Source: Verrucomicrobiales bacterium (GTDB taxonomy: Bacteria > Verrucomicrobiota > Verrucomicrobiia > Verrucomicrobiales > DEV007). Taken from it: a stretch of 64,000 bases of DNA. Made by a program: the position numbers and the translations under genes. The notes beneath the pieces were generated by a model, which saw only the letters and a list, made by a program, of their open reading frames with translations, was not told the origin of the DNA and ran no database searches. The stretch spans positions 372,001-436,000 of the forward strand of contig JARGPJ010000001.1 of the NCBI GenBank assembly GCA_029212615.1. The letters run 5' to 3'. Shown here piece by piece: positions 1 to 8,395 of the stretch; position 1 is the stretch's first letter; every line of letters starts with the position of its first letter.

Positions 1-35
1 TTCCTCTGACATGAAATTCGTGTAGAAATAGGTTA

Positions 36-743
36 ATGGGACAGGACGCTAGAATGATCGACCCCGCTGAAAAATCAACTGAAGGTTCCACTGTCGCCTC
101 TGCTGAGGTTTTTCCGGGGGTGATCCTTGATTCGAGGCTCGCGCTCTTTCATGAAGGCGAAAAATGGCTCGCCCTCTCTGATTTACACTACGGCTACGAA
201 GTGAGTCGGCGCGCTGACGGCGGGCTCTGGCCACTCTGGGGCATGGCTTCACTTCGCGAACGCCTCGCAGCCCTTATTGCAACGTGGAAGCCTCAAACCC
301 TCATTTTAGTCGGCGACATCGTCGATAGCAGTGCCGCCCCCACTGAAGCGATCGAATGGCTTGAACAAATCGGGGAGCTTTGCCCGCAACTCGTTCTCAT
401 CGAAGGAAACCATGACCGGGGGGAGGTGAGGCGCCACTTTCCTTTTGTCTCCTGTTTTAAAACCGGAGCCTTTTTCTTTCATCATGGTCATGAACAGCCA
501 ACCGTGACGGGAGGCATTGAAATCACCGGTCACCTGCATCCTTCGACACGCCTCAGGGATGGTGCCGGAACCTCACTGAAACTTCCGACTTTTACCCGCG
601 AACATCTTGGCGAAGGGCGGGAAAAATGGGTCCTGCCGGCCTTTTCCCCCTGGGCGGGAGGTCATCCTGCTGAACTGGCTGATACTGCCCATCCGTATCA
701 ACAATGGGCCTGTGGAAAAGAACGGGTCTTCGAAGTCGCCTGA
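36..743 (+). CDS. pdeM: DNA-ligase-associated metallophosphoesterase (PdeM type)
   Basis: Calcineurin-like metallophosphoesterase of 235 residues. The metal-binding motifs are all present and in order: D49-x-H51 (SDLHYGYE), G93-D94 (GDIVDS), GNHD at 124-127 and GHLH at 165-168. This compact, single-domain form matches the family usually found next to an ATP-dependent DNA ligase and a DEXH helicase in a DNA-repair cluster; neither partner is in view, but they could lie upstream of the window edge. AGG lies five bases before the ATG; a second in-frame ATG at 54 is an alternative. The next gene starts 12 bases downstream, so the two are probably cotranscribed. The phosphoesterase fold is certain; the PdeM assignment is by length and motif style. 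Confidence 0.82.
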   Translation: MGQDARMIDPAEKSTEGSTVASAEVFPGVILDSRLALFHEGEKWLALSDLHYGYEVSRRADGGLWPLWGMASLRERLAALIATWKPQTLILVGDIVDSSAAPTEAIEWLEQIGELCPQLVLIEGNHDRGEVRRHFPFVSCFKTGAFFFHHGHEQPTVTGGIEITGHLHPSTRLRDGAGTSLKLPTFTREHLGEGREKWVLPAFSPWAGGHPAELADTAHPYQQWACGKERVFEVA

Positions 744-754
744 ATTACCACCTC

Positions 755-1618
755 ATGGAAAAACACGTCCTCATCATCGGCCACGGCTACCTTGGCTCAG
801 CGCTTGCAAAGCAATTGCACGCCGGCGGGGCCACCGTCACCGCGATCAATCGCAGCGCCGATACCGGGACCGAATATACTCTCCTCGAAGGCGACGTGAG
901 CGATACGGCTTCGCTCCAGGCAATCAAGGCGAGGCTCGCTTCCGAACCGGACTACCTCATCCACTGCGCAAGTTCGGGGCGCGGCGGAGCTGATGCCTAC
1001 CGCTCCGTTTTCATCGAAGGAACCAAAAACCTCCAAACCACATTTCCGGGGGTTCCCGTGATTTTCACGAGCAGCTCAAGTGTCTACGGACAAACGGACG
1101 GCTCGACGGTGACGGAGACCTCTCCTACGGAACCGGATCGGGAAACGAGCCGGATTCTTGTCGAAGCTGAGGATCTTGTCTGCTCAAAAGGAGGTATCGC
1201 CCTGCGGCTCGCCGGCATCTACGGACCGGGGCGCTCAGTCTACCTGAAGCGAATCCTCAACGGCAGCGCTGCAATTGAAGCGGGAGAAGTGAGCCGCTAC
1301 TTGAATCAGATTCATCGCGACGATGCGGTGGAGGCGATCCTGCACTTGATCAACTACCCGAAAGAGGAAGCAGCAGGTCATATTTTCAATCTCAGTGACG
1401 ACGAACCAATCACCCAAAGGCAATGCTATGAAAGACTGGCTGAGTTTTTCGCCGTGCCCACCCCACCCGGGGTTCCGCCCGACAAAGACCGGAAACGAGC
1501 CTGGACTCACAAAATCGTATGCAACGACAAGCTCAAGACGCTCGGCTGGAGTCCGCAATACCCATCTTTCATCGGAGCGTTGACCAGGGATGCGCAGCTC
1601 GTGGATTCGATGCGCTAG
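755..1618 (+). CDS. NAD(P)-dependent SDR epimerase/reductase, YeeZ-like
   Basis: Extended/atypical short-chain dehydrogenase of 287 residues. The N-terminal Rossmann motif G-H-G-Y-L-G (residues 9-14) follows a hydrophobic strand, and the SSSSVYG segment is typical of YeeZ-type NAD-dependent epimerase/dehydratases. A longer frame opens at 704, but the ATG at 755 places the nucleotide-binding motif at the usual distance from the N-terminus and lies just after the stop of the preceding gene. The classical YxxxK pair is not clear, as in other YeeZ-like members, so the substrate (sugar nucleotide or other) cannot be given. Likely in one transcript with the phosphoesterase before it. Confidence 0.8.
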   Translation: MEKHVLIIGHGYLGSALAKQLHAGGATVTAINRSADTGTEYTLLEGDVSDTASLQAIKARLASEPDYLIHCASSGRGGADAYRSVFIEGTKNLQTTFPGVPVIFTSSSSVYGQTDGSTVTETSPTEPDRETSRILVEAEDLVCSKGGIALRLAGIYGPGRSVYLKRILNGSAAIEAGEVSRYLNQIHRDDAVEAILHLINYPKEEAAGHIFNLSDDEPITQRQCYERLAEFFAVPTPPGVPPDKDRKRAWTHKIVCNDKLKTLGWSPQYPSFIGALTRDAQLVDSMR

Positions 1619-1651
1619 CGTGGTAGGCACCCGGGCAGAAAAGGGGAAGAG

Positions 1652-2137
1652 TCAGGAAAACAGGCGCTGGCGATTCAGATCAAACCCTAGAGCAACTTCA
1701 CTCCCGGCAGCCCTTATTCGCTGCAGCTCTCGATCCAACACTTCCCGATCCTCCCGTAACTTTCGAAGGCGGGTTTTCAACTCCTCCAATTCGGTTTCCA
1801 AACGCTTCACCTCGCCGGATTGCCGCTCCTTAGACAAACCGGCTTTGCTAATCGTTTTAATGAGACGAAATCGATCCTCAGCGGTTTGTTGAATCCTGTC
1901 TTTCACGATTTCCGTGTGGAATTCAGGATAATCCAGAATCAAACGCTTAAAATAGCTGAAGGCCTCATCGAGCGCATTCAGCCCATCGGGCTCCCGCTCC
2001 TGCTGAATGAGCTCCTCAGCGCTTTGAACAGCGAGGAAACCTCGATACCAGAGGTCGGCGGGATCCTCACTCTCTTCACCCGGCAGATTTGCACCGGGAA
2101 AGAATAATCCGAGCAGTGAAATGAGCAGGATTTTCAT
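1652..2137 (-). CDS. Small secreted coiled-coil protein of unknown function
   Basis: Hypothetical protein of 161 residues. The chosen ATG gives a short basic-hydrophobic signal peptide (MKILLISLLGLFFPGANLPG). The middle part is helical (NALDEAFSYFKRLILDYPE, TPR-like in flavour) and the last third is a strongly charged heptad-like stretch rich in Glu, Arg and Leu, consistent with a coiled coil. It is convergent with the SDR gene, separated by 33 bases. No family is recognised. A frame extending 39 bases further upstream exists but would bury the signal peptide. Confidence 0.6.
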   Translation of the reverse strand: MKILLISLLGLFFPGANLPGEESEDPADLWYRGFLAVQSAEELIQQEREPDGLNALDEAFSYFKRLILDYPEFHTEIVKDRIQQTAEDRFRLIKTISKAGLSKERQSGEVKRLETELEELKTRLRKLREDREVLDRELQRIRAAGSEVALGFDLNRQRLFS

Positions 2138-2199
2138 GATGCCATGTATCCTGAAGTGACAACGGGCTGAACTCAAGCCAATTAAACCGGGGTCCTCCG

Positions 2200-2298
2200 G
2201 GGTCTGTCCCTCTATGGCGGATTGGGGGTCTGTCCCTCTATGGTATTGTCCCCCAGGGTCTGTCTCCCTATTGGCGCTCCCGGGGTCTGTCCCTCTAT
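2200..2298. repeat. Cluster of four GGTCTGTCCCTCTAT repeats (REP-like)
   Basis: A 15-base unit GGTCTGTCCCTCTAT occurs at 2201-2215, 2227-2241 and 2284-2298, with a variant (GGGTCTGTCTCCCTAT) at 2256-2271. Several copies are preceded by extra G residues and can pair partly with nearby C runs (for example 2251-2254). The cluster fills the space between the small secreted protein and the methyltransferase. Short GGGGTCTGTCCC-like units resemble REP-type elements mobilised by single-domain Y1 transposases (RAYTs); no transposase is in this window, so that link is inference. A further copy lies inside the adjacent gene. Confidence 0.85.
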
Positions 2299-2317
2299 TG
2301 ATACTGAAGAGCCTGAG

Positions 2318-3451
2318 TCAGGCCATCCCTCTACTCAGCTCCGCCATTTTGAACTGCGTCCCCATCATCCCCGGATGAGTCAGGGTCTGGAACTGCCTCA
2401 ATCGTTTCTCGGTTTCCAGATTAGAGGTCTGTCCCTCTATTGATAAAAGCCAGTCACGCGCTGCTTCGATCAGGAAATGGTGCTGATCGCTGAACTGGTA
2501 CCATTTAAGCCCTGCCTCCTCTGCCGCCGACCGGACATGGGTGAAATTCACGTGCGCGGTGATGTCTGTCTCTCCCGGAAAACGGAAAGGATCCTCGGTC
2601 GCCTGATGATTCCGGTAACAGCGGAACGTCCCGTCTTTCCGGTGAGGGGCGAAATAGTCACCGGATTCGTACCCATAGTCGATAAGCCACCAGAATCCTT
2701 TATCAAAAAGGGTCGCAGCTTCCCTCATCCAACTATCAACGGCAGGACACACCTCGGTCGTGTAACCATCGTCGAAATCTCTTCCCAACTCATCAGCATA
2801 ACGCTGAAGTTCAGGGGCGAGGGGTCGACTTACCCAGACGGGAAGATCACCCACTCTCCCAACCTGAAGCTCCAGCCATTCACCCTTATCGAACTTGAGC
2901 CTTCGAAAAGGAAAGGCATCGAGAAGCTCGTTACTGAGAAAGATGCCCTGCCCGGCTTTTGCTTCGTCCAACGATTCCACAATTTTCACCGAATCTCTAA
3001 AACCGGCCTCATTGAAGCGATTCTCAAGCCAACGACGCGTCTCCGGCCTCGGATCAACAATTCGATACTCGATATCTGTGATACCCAACTTCCTCAACCC
3101 CTCGAGAATATCGAGAGCCAACTGCCCGTCGTGAGCCCCTTGTTCAACGACAGTGAACGGTTCAGCTGAATTAAATTGTGAATCTCGAACAGCGGCAATC
3201 TTCTGCGCGAGAAGAAAGCCAAACATCCCCCCAACGGAGACGCTCGTGAAAAAATCGCCTTTTCGACCCACGATTCGCCTTTCCGGATGGGCATAATATC
3301 CATGATTTCCCTCATAGAGAGCGACGTCCATGTATTCCGAAAAAGGGATCGAATGTTCAGGACTTTTCTGAATTCTTTGAAAGACGACTTCAAAAAGAGG
3401 CGTATCGTCAAGACGAAGAGGGTTTTCGAACTCAGGGTGCATTGTGCCCAT
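2318..3451 (-). CDS. SAM-dependent methyltransferase, MidA/NDUFAF7 family
   Basis: Protein of about 377 residues with the MidA (COG1565) pattern: the IPFSEYM start motif, GDFFTSVSVG, the SAM-binding VVEQGAHDGQLALDIL segment, SNELLDAFP and the C-terminal HPGMMGTQFK. Mitochondrial relatives methylate an arginine of complex I subunit NDUFS2; bacterial substrates are uncertain. A TTG start 27 bases upstream is possible, but ATG at 3451 leaves room for a promoter before the divergent PBP gene. A dispersed 15-base repeat is embedded near the C-terminus without breaking the frame, in a loop that varies in length in the family. Confidence 0.85.
   Translation of the reverse strand: MGTMHPEFENPLRLDDTPLFEVVFQRIQKSPEHSIPFSEYMDVALYEGNHGYYAHPERRIVGRKGDFFTSVSVGGMFGFLLAQKIAAVRDSQFNSAEPFTVVEQGAHDGQLALDILEGLRKLGITDIEYRIVDPRPETRRWLENRFNEAGFRDSVKIVESLDEAKAGQGIFLSNELLDAFPFRRLKFDKGEWLELQVGRVGDLPVWVSRPLAPELQRYADELGRDFDDGYTTEVCPAVDSWMREAATLFDKGFWWLIDYGYESGDYFAPHRKDGTFRCYRNHQATEDPFRFPGETDITAHVNFTHVRSAAEEAGLKWYQFSDQHHFLIEAARDWLLSIEGQTSNLETEKRLRQFQTLTHPGMMGTQFKMAELSRGMA
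2426..2440. repeat. Fifth GGTCTGTCCCTCTAT copy, inside a coding sequence
   Basis: Exact 15-base copy of the unit clustered at 2200-2298. It lies in frame within the 3' part of the methyltransferase gene and is read on the minus strand as Ser-Ile-Glu-Gly-Gln-Thr, in the linker between the RDWLL and RQFQTL motifs. The reading frame stays open on both sides. Confidence 0.8.
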
Positions 3452-3487
3452 CGTAAACTCGCCTAACCATTTTGACAAAAGCCTTCC

Positions 3488-6085
3488 GTGTCCAACGACT
3501 TAGAAGACAACGATTTCGAAGCGATCGGCAGTGGTGGCAGTCCAAAAGAGACTGTCATTAAACTCCCTCCGCTCAGCGAAAAAGCGAAGCAGAAAGCCAA
3601 AAAGCGCCGTCGGCTCATTTTCTGGGCGAAATTTACCGGCGTTTGCCTTGTTCTCCTGCTTGTGATGGGAATCATCGGCCTCGCGGGAGCCTTCTTCTAT
3701 TGCAAACCGCGATATGATCTCGCGCACTCCTTTGATCTTTCGGAACTGGAGAAAGTCGAGGTCGCCAGCCGGATATTTGATCGAACCGGCGATGAACTGG
3801 GCCGAATTTTTGTCCAGAACCGTCGACCCGTCACTATTGACAATGTCTCTGACAACTTTGTCGAAGCGCTTCTCGCGGCAGAGGACAGCCGCTTCTATCA
3901 ACACAACGGGGTCGATTACTGGGGCATTCTCCGGGCTTTTTACTACGCAGCCCGCTCGAAGGAATGGAATCAGGGAGCCTCAACGATCACCCAGCAGCTC
4001 GCCAAACAGACCTTTGAGCTGAAAGACCGAACCATGAGCCGGAAGGTGACCGAGGTTTTTCTCGCTCAACGCATCGAGCAGGCGCTTGGCAGTAAGCAGA
4101 AAATTCTCGAACTCTACTTAAATCGCATTTATTTCGGCAGCGGCTATTACGGAATTGCCTCCGCTGCGGAAGGGTATTTCGGGAAGGATCCTTCACGCCT
4201 CTCTGTCGTCGAAGGAGCGACCCTCGCTGCCTGTATCCCGAACCCCTATCATCGTTCTCCAAGGTCATTCCCGGAAACGTCAAAACGCTGGAGAAACCAT
4301 GTCCTCACTCGCATGGAAGCAGAGGGGTACATCGATAAAAACACACTGAAACGCTCCCTTGAAGTCGCCATCCGAACCGAGGAGAAAAAGAACATCACGG
4401 GTAAATCCGCCTTCGTTTACGAGAAAGTCCGCCAGGAAGTGATCGATTTGCTCGGATATGAGACCGTCTCGAAAGGCGGCTTTCACATCCACACCACCAT
4501 CGACGGATCAATCCAGAATGTCGCCGAAACAACCTTGCAGCAGCAACTCAGCAACATCGAGCAACATCCTAAATTCAGTCACTCGACTCTCGCCGAATAC
4601 AAAGCCAAGAAAGCCGAATTCAGAAAGTCAGCCCTCCCCGATCAGACGTTTCCCGCTCCGGAGTATCTCCAGGGCGCGATTCTACTAATCGAAAACAAGA
4701 CAGGGTCAATCATCGCCCAGGTCGGTGGTCGAGACTTCAGCGACAGCATGTTCGACCGCGTGAACCAGGGAAGCCGCCCGACCGGAACCGCGTTTAAACC
4801 CTTCGTTTATGCCGCGGCTTTTGAGTCCGGTCTTTTTCCCGGAACCCTGGTCGATGACACGCCCATGGACACTCGTCAGGTCATGGTTGGAGGCACCACT
4901 GGAATCCTTGGTGAATGGGGACCCGAAAGTTTTGATAACACTTACGAAAACCGGATTACGGCAAGGACAGCCCTGGCAAAGTCGAAAAACGCTGCCTCAG
5001 TCCGCCTCGGTCAGAAAGTAGGCACCACTGCCGTCGTCAATCTGGCGGAAGCCGCCGGTTTAAAATTTCAGGGAGACCTGAAAAAGTTCAACGCAACCTT
5101 CCTCGGTCGAAACCCCTCTTCACCTGAGGACCTCTGCCTCGCTTATACCATCTTTCCGAACAACGGAAGGCGACCTGAAAAAACTCACATTATTTCCAAC
5201 ATCAAAGACTCGATCGGGAATTTGATCTACTCGCCAAGTATCAATATTAAGAACGAAGCAGTTATCGATCGCTACACCGCCTACCAGATCAACAGCATTC
5301 TTGAGGACACCTTTGATTTCGGCACCGGCGTCAAAGCCCGCGAAAAGTATCAATTGGGTGACTACCCCGTCGCCGGTAAGTCCGGCACGGAGTATAACTT
5401 CACTGATAACTGGTTTGTCGGCTACACCTCCGAAGTAACCTGTGTGGTCTGGGCGGGATTCGATCAGAGTGATACCATTTTCCCCGGCGCTTTCAGCTCG
5501 GATACCGTTCTTCCGGTTTGGACAAAAATCATGAACGCAGCTGCAGCCCGTTTTGAGCCGAGAGCCTTCCTTCCACCGCCCGATGCTCAGCAAGTGGAAA
5601 TCTGCCTCAAGTCCGGGGAGTTAGCCTCCAACAACTGCTACGAAACCGTCGACAAAGGTGACGGCACCAGCTCTCAGATCCGCTGCACCTACCTGGAGTA
5701 TTTAAGACCGAATACAGATCTTGAAATGATCTGCCACATTCACGGGCGTGGCGGAAATCGCCTCAAAAACCTGACCAAACAGCCTAAGAACGGCCCAATC
5801 AGGCCCAACTTTATTGTCACGGCGGACGCATCACCTGTATTCCCTGTTTCTCCGACGGTCGTTGGCACAGATGACCCTTATTCTTCCGTTGCACCTTTAC
5901 TCAGAGCCCGGGTTGCCCCGACCACCACGATCACAGCAACTCCGGTGGAGGATGAAGAACCGGCTGAAGCGGTCGACGGAAACGGTATCCCTGTCGCCCG
6001 CCCTGTCATGACCCGTTCAGAGGCGGAGCCCATTCCCGTCCAACGGGTTCAATTGCCGCCTCCTCGCGCGATCGAGTTTGATTGA
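3488..6085 (+). CDS. Bifunctional class A penicillin-binding protein, catalytic Ser replaced by Thr
   Basis: Peptidoglycan synthase of 865 residues: cytoplasmic Lys/Arg-rich tail, one membrane segment (about 43-71), GT51 glycosyltransferase domain with the catalytic Glu132 in AAEDSRFY and the QLAKQ motif, then a transpeptidase domain. The transpeptidase motifs are T434-A-F-K437 (normally SxxK), S499-K-N501 (SxN) and K631-S-G-T634 (KTG box). The codon at 4787-4789 is ACC, so Thr, not Ser, occupies the acyl-enzyme position. The C-terminal tail (about 750-865) is Pro/Thr-rich and of low complexity. Starts with GTG. The glycosyltransferase should work; the transpeptidase is either inactive or uses Thr. 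Confidence 0.92.
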   Translation: MSNDLEDNDFEAIGSGGSPKETVIKLPPLSEKAKQKAKKRRRLIFWAKFTGVCLVLLLVMGIIGLAGAFFYCKPRYDLAHSFDLSELEKVEVASRIFDRTGDELGRIFVQNRRPVTIDNVSDNFVEALLAAEDSRFYQHNGVDYWGILRAFYYAARSKEWNQGASTITQQLAKQTFELKDRTMSRKVTEVFLAQRIEQALGSKQKILELYLNRIYFGSGYYGIASAAEGYFGKDPSRLSVVEGATLAACIPNPYHRSPRSFPETSKRWRNHVLTRMEAEGYIDKNTLKRSLEVAIRTEEKKNITGKSAFVYEKVRQEVIDLLGYETVSKGGFHIHTTIDGSIQNVAETTLQQQLSNIEQHPKFSHSTLAEYKAKKAEFRKSALPDQTFPAPEYLQGAILLIENKTGSIIAQVGGRDFSDSMFDRVNQGSRPTGTAFKPFVYAAAFESGLFPGTLVDDTPMDTRQVMVGGTTGILGEWGPESFDNTYENRITARTALAKSKNAASVRLGQKVGTTAVVNLAEAAGLKFQGDLKKFNATFLGRNPSSPEDLCLAYTIFPNNGRRPEKTHIISNIKDSIGNLIYSPSINIKNEAVIDRYTAYQINSILEDTFDFGTGVKAREKYQLGDYPVAGKSGTEYNFTDNWFVGYTSEVTCVVWAGFDQSDTIFPGAFSSDTVLPVWTKIMNAAAARFEPRAFLPPPDAQQVEICLKSGELASNNCYETVDKGDGTSSQIRCTYLEYLRPNTDLEMICHIHGRGGNRLKNLTKQPKNGPIRPNFIVTADASPVFPVSPTVVGTDDPYSSVAPLLRARVAPTTTITATPVEDEEPAEAVDGNGIPVARPVMTRSEAEPIPVQRVQLPPPRAIEFD

Positions 6086-6124
6086 GGAATGACAAGACGC
6101 ATGACTTCGCCGTAGGCTTTCGTC

Positions 6125-6493
6125 ATGCTCACCGTCATCAAGCTGATCATTTCAGCCGCACTGATCTACTTCGTCAACGAAATCGTGATCACTCGCAGCC
6201 GACCGCTTCTCGGCAGCATGATCGCTTCTCTCCCCCTTGTCTCTATCATCACCTTCATCTGGATCTGGACCGGGCTTAAGGAATCCCCCTCCGAACAGGT
6301 TGAAAAACTGGCTGCGCATTCCACCGGAGTTTTCTGGTTTGTGCTCCCGAGCCTCCCGATGTTTCTGATTTTCCCCGTTTTACTGAAGAAGGGAATGTCG
6401 TTTTGGCCCTCGATCCTGATCTGCTGCCTCATCACGATGGCTCTTTATGCAGCAATGACGGTGCTCTTAAAACGCTTCGGAATGGATTTATGA
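6125..6493 (+). CDS. DUF3147 family small membrane protein
   Basis: Inner-membrane protein of 122 residues with four predicted helices. The conserved blocks SLPLVSIITFIWIW, GVFWFVLPSLPMF and the C-terminal LLKRFGMDL match DUF3147, a family of unknown function in many Gram-negatives. Its stop codon overlaps the start of the sulfatase gene by four bases (ATGA), so the two are probably translationally coupled, although no functional link is known. Confidence 0.8.
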   Translation: MLTVIKLIISAALIYFVNEIVITRSRPLLGSMIASLPLVSIITFIWIWTGLKESPSEQVEKLAAHSTGVFWFVLPSLPMFLIFPVLLKKGMSFWPSILICCLITMALYAAMTVLLKRFGMDL

Positions 6494-7929
6494 AAGTGGG
6501 CGCCCTCTTTTTGCTCCTGCTCAGCCCTCTCATCACCCTTAAAGCGGAAGAGCGTCCTCCGAACTTTATCGTCATCTTCTGCGATAACCTCGGGTATGGC
6601 GACATCGAACCCTTCGGTTCAACGATTCATCGCACCCCGCACCTCAACCGCATGGCAGAGGAAGGGCGAAAATTCACTCACTTCTGCGTCACCGCAGGCG
6701 TCTGCACGCCCTCCCGGGCCAGCCTCATCAGCGGAGCATACGCCCAGCGGGTCGGAATGCATCTGAACAGACGGGATCACCATGTCCTGCGGCCCGTCTC
6801 ACCTTTCGGCCTGCACCCTGATGAAGTCACGATCGCAGAGGAGCTGAAAGAACTCGGCTATCGAACTGCCATGGTCGGCAAATGGCATCTCGGCGATCAG
6901 GAACCCTTTCTCCCGACCCGTCAGGGCTTCGATTATTTCTTCGGCGTCCCCTACTCCGACGACATGACTGAACGCCTCTGGGATCAGGATGGAACACGCT
7001 GGCCACCCCTCCCCCTCATGGAAAATGAAAAGGTCATTGAGGCTCCTGCGGAGCGGAACGGCCTGACAAAACGCTATACCGAAGTGGCGATGAAATGGAT
7101 TAAGGAAAACCATGAAACCCCCTTTTTCCTCTACTTTCCGCAGGCAATGCCGGGGAGCACCGAAACACCCTTTTCCAGTGAAGCCTTCCGGGGTAAGAGC
7201 GCAAACGGTCCCTGGGGTGACTCGATTGAAGAGCTCGACTGGTCGACCGGCCAGCTCCTTGATCAACTCGAAGAACTCGGTATTGCAGAAGACACCCTTG
7301 TGGTGTGGACTTCAGATAACGGCGCCCCCATTCAACGAACTGCCGGAGATTTCACCAGAGGCTCCAATCAACCCCTCCATGGACGCGGATACACGACCAG
7401 TGAAGGCGCCTTTCGCGTGCCCACCCTGATATGGCAGCCCGGTAAAGTGCCTGCCAAGACAACTTGCGAAGAATTCTCCACCACCATGGATCTGCTGCCG
7501 ACCTTTGTCGCCATGGCAGGAGGAAATCCCGTCTCCAAATTAAAACGGGATGGCTACGACATCTCCGATCTCATCCTTGGAACGGAAAAGGCCAAAACCC
7601 CCTACCCCTATTTTGCCTACTACTACCTCGATCAACTCCAGGCAATCAGATCAGGCCCCTGGAAGCTATTTCTACCTCTGAATGCTTTCCCGAGACACCC
7701 TCACTACAAGAGGAGCCATCAAAAAAGCGGCCCTCTTCTATTTAACGTCGTCGAAGATGTCGCCAGTGAAATCAATGTAGCGGATCAACATCCGGAAATC
7801 GTTGCGAGGCTCTCAGCCTACGCTGACGCGATGAGAGCCGACCTCGGGGATCGCGATGCCCCGGGACCCGGGATGAGAAAACCGGGGAAAGTTGAGACCC
7901 CGCTTCCCATCGTAATGACCGGAGAATAA
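6490..7929 (+). CDS. Secreted sulfatase (formylglycine-dependent), CTPSR type
   Basis: Sulfatase of 479 residues. The ATG at 6490 gives a clean signal peptide (MKVGALFLLLLSPLITLKA); a longer upstream frame would remove it. The formylglycine motif C72-T-P-S-R76 followed by ASLISG is intact, as are the metal/phosphate-binding GKWHLG and TSDNGAP motifs. The usual N-terminal Asp-Asp metal pair is Asp32-Asn33 (CDNLGYGD). It would act outside the cytoplasm on sulfated glycans. No maturase gene (FGE or anSME) is in the window. Coupled to the preceding membrane protein gene. Confidence 0.93.
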   Translation: MKVGALFLLLLSPLITLKAEERPPNFIVIFCDNLGYGDIEPFGSTIHRTPHLNRMAEEGRKFTHFCVTAGVCTPSRASLISGAYAQRVGMHLNRRDHHVLRPVSPFGLHPDEVTIAEELKELGYRTAMVGKWHLGDQEPFLPTRQGFDYFFGVPYSDDMTERLWDQDGTRWPPLPLMENEKVIEAPAERNGLTKRYTEVAMKWIKENHETPFFLYFPQAMPGSTETPFSSEAFRGKSANGPWGDSIEELDWSTGQLLDQLEELGIAEDTLVVWTSDNGAPIQRTAGDFTRGSNQPLHGRGYTTSEGAFRVPTLIWQPGKVPAKTTCEEFSTTMDLLPTFVAMAGGNPVSKLKRDGYDISDLILGTEKAKTPYPYFAYYYLDQLQAIRSGPWKLFLPLNAFPRHPHYKRSHQKSGPLLFNVVEDVASEINVADQHPEIVARLSAYADAMRADLGDRDAPGPGMRKPGKVETPLPIVMTGE

Positions 7930-7969
7930 GGCTTTTTCCCGCCGCGCAACCGCGAGAGAAGGAAAAGCC
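7930..7969. terminator. Likely bidirectional terminator hairpin
   Basis: Imperfect inverted repeat GGCTTTTTCC ... GGAAAAGCC with a GC-rich loop, lying between two convergent genes (sulfatase and A-type Fe-S protein). The T-rich arm gives a short U run on either transcript. Confidence 0.5.
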
Positions 7970-7983
7970 GGGGGACCGGACCG

Positions 7984-8346
7984 CTACGCTGCAAAACTCT
8001 CGCCACAGGAACAAGTCACGACCGCATTCGGGTTCGTCACCTTAAAGCCGCCCTGTTGAAGATCCTCGCTGAAATCCAGTTCAGAGCCCGTCACAAATAG
8101 AGCACTCTTCGGATCGATGACGACGCGGACCTCGTTCGACTCAACCATGATATCCCGGTTCGCCGGACCGTCGACAAGATCCATCTTGTATTGTAATCCT
8201 GAGCATCCCCCGCCAATGACAGCGACACGAAGCGCTCCATGATCGAGACGTCCCTGCTTTTTCAAGAGGGAACGAAGCTTGTTCGATGCCCCATCGAGGA
8301 CCTTGATAAGGGTTTCATTACCCAGCTTAAAATTGACTTCACTCAC
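7984..8346 (-). CDS. A-type iron-sulfur carrier protein (IscA/ErpA/HesB)
   Basis: Fe-S cluster carrier of 120 residues, standard length for the family. The three cluster-binding cysteines are C48 (GGGCSGLQY), C112 and C114 (TCSCGESF). It would accept [2Fe-2S] or [4Fe-4S] clusters from the scaffold and pass them to apoproteins in the cytoplasm. It sits 49 bases downstream of the helicase gene on the same strand; I see no isc/suf partners, so whether it is ErpA, IscA or SufA cannot be decided. Confidence 0.92.
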   Translation of the reverse strand: MSEVNFKLGNETLIKVLDGASNKLRSLLKKQGRLDHGALRVAVIGGGCSGLQYKMDLVDGPANRDIMVESNEVRVVIDPKSALFVTGSELDFSEDLQQGGFKVTNPNAVVTCSCGESFAA

Positions 8347-8395
8347 TGGGGAAATTCCGGCAGAGACGCCCCTTCTGCAAGCACAGAAAGAGGTC

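Noticed and set aside
1-35. Possible tail of an upstream gene (frame ending TAG at 23-25)
   Set aside because: Only seven codons are visible; nothing supports it beyond the habit of this phosphoesterase to follow a helicase gene.
2200-2298. CRISPR array
   Set aside because: Units are 15 bases with irregular short spacers (11-42 bases) and partial degeneration; no cas genes.
2477-3169. 230-codon plus-strand frame
   Set aside because: Antisense to the MidA-type methyltransferase; no protein-like pattern.
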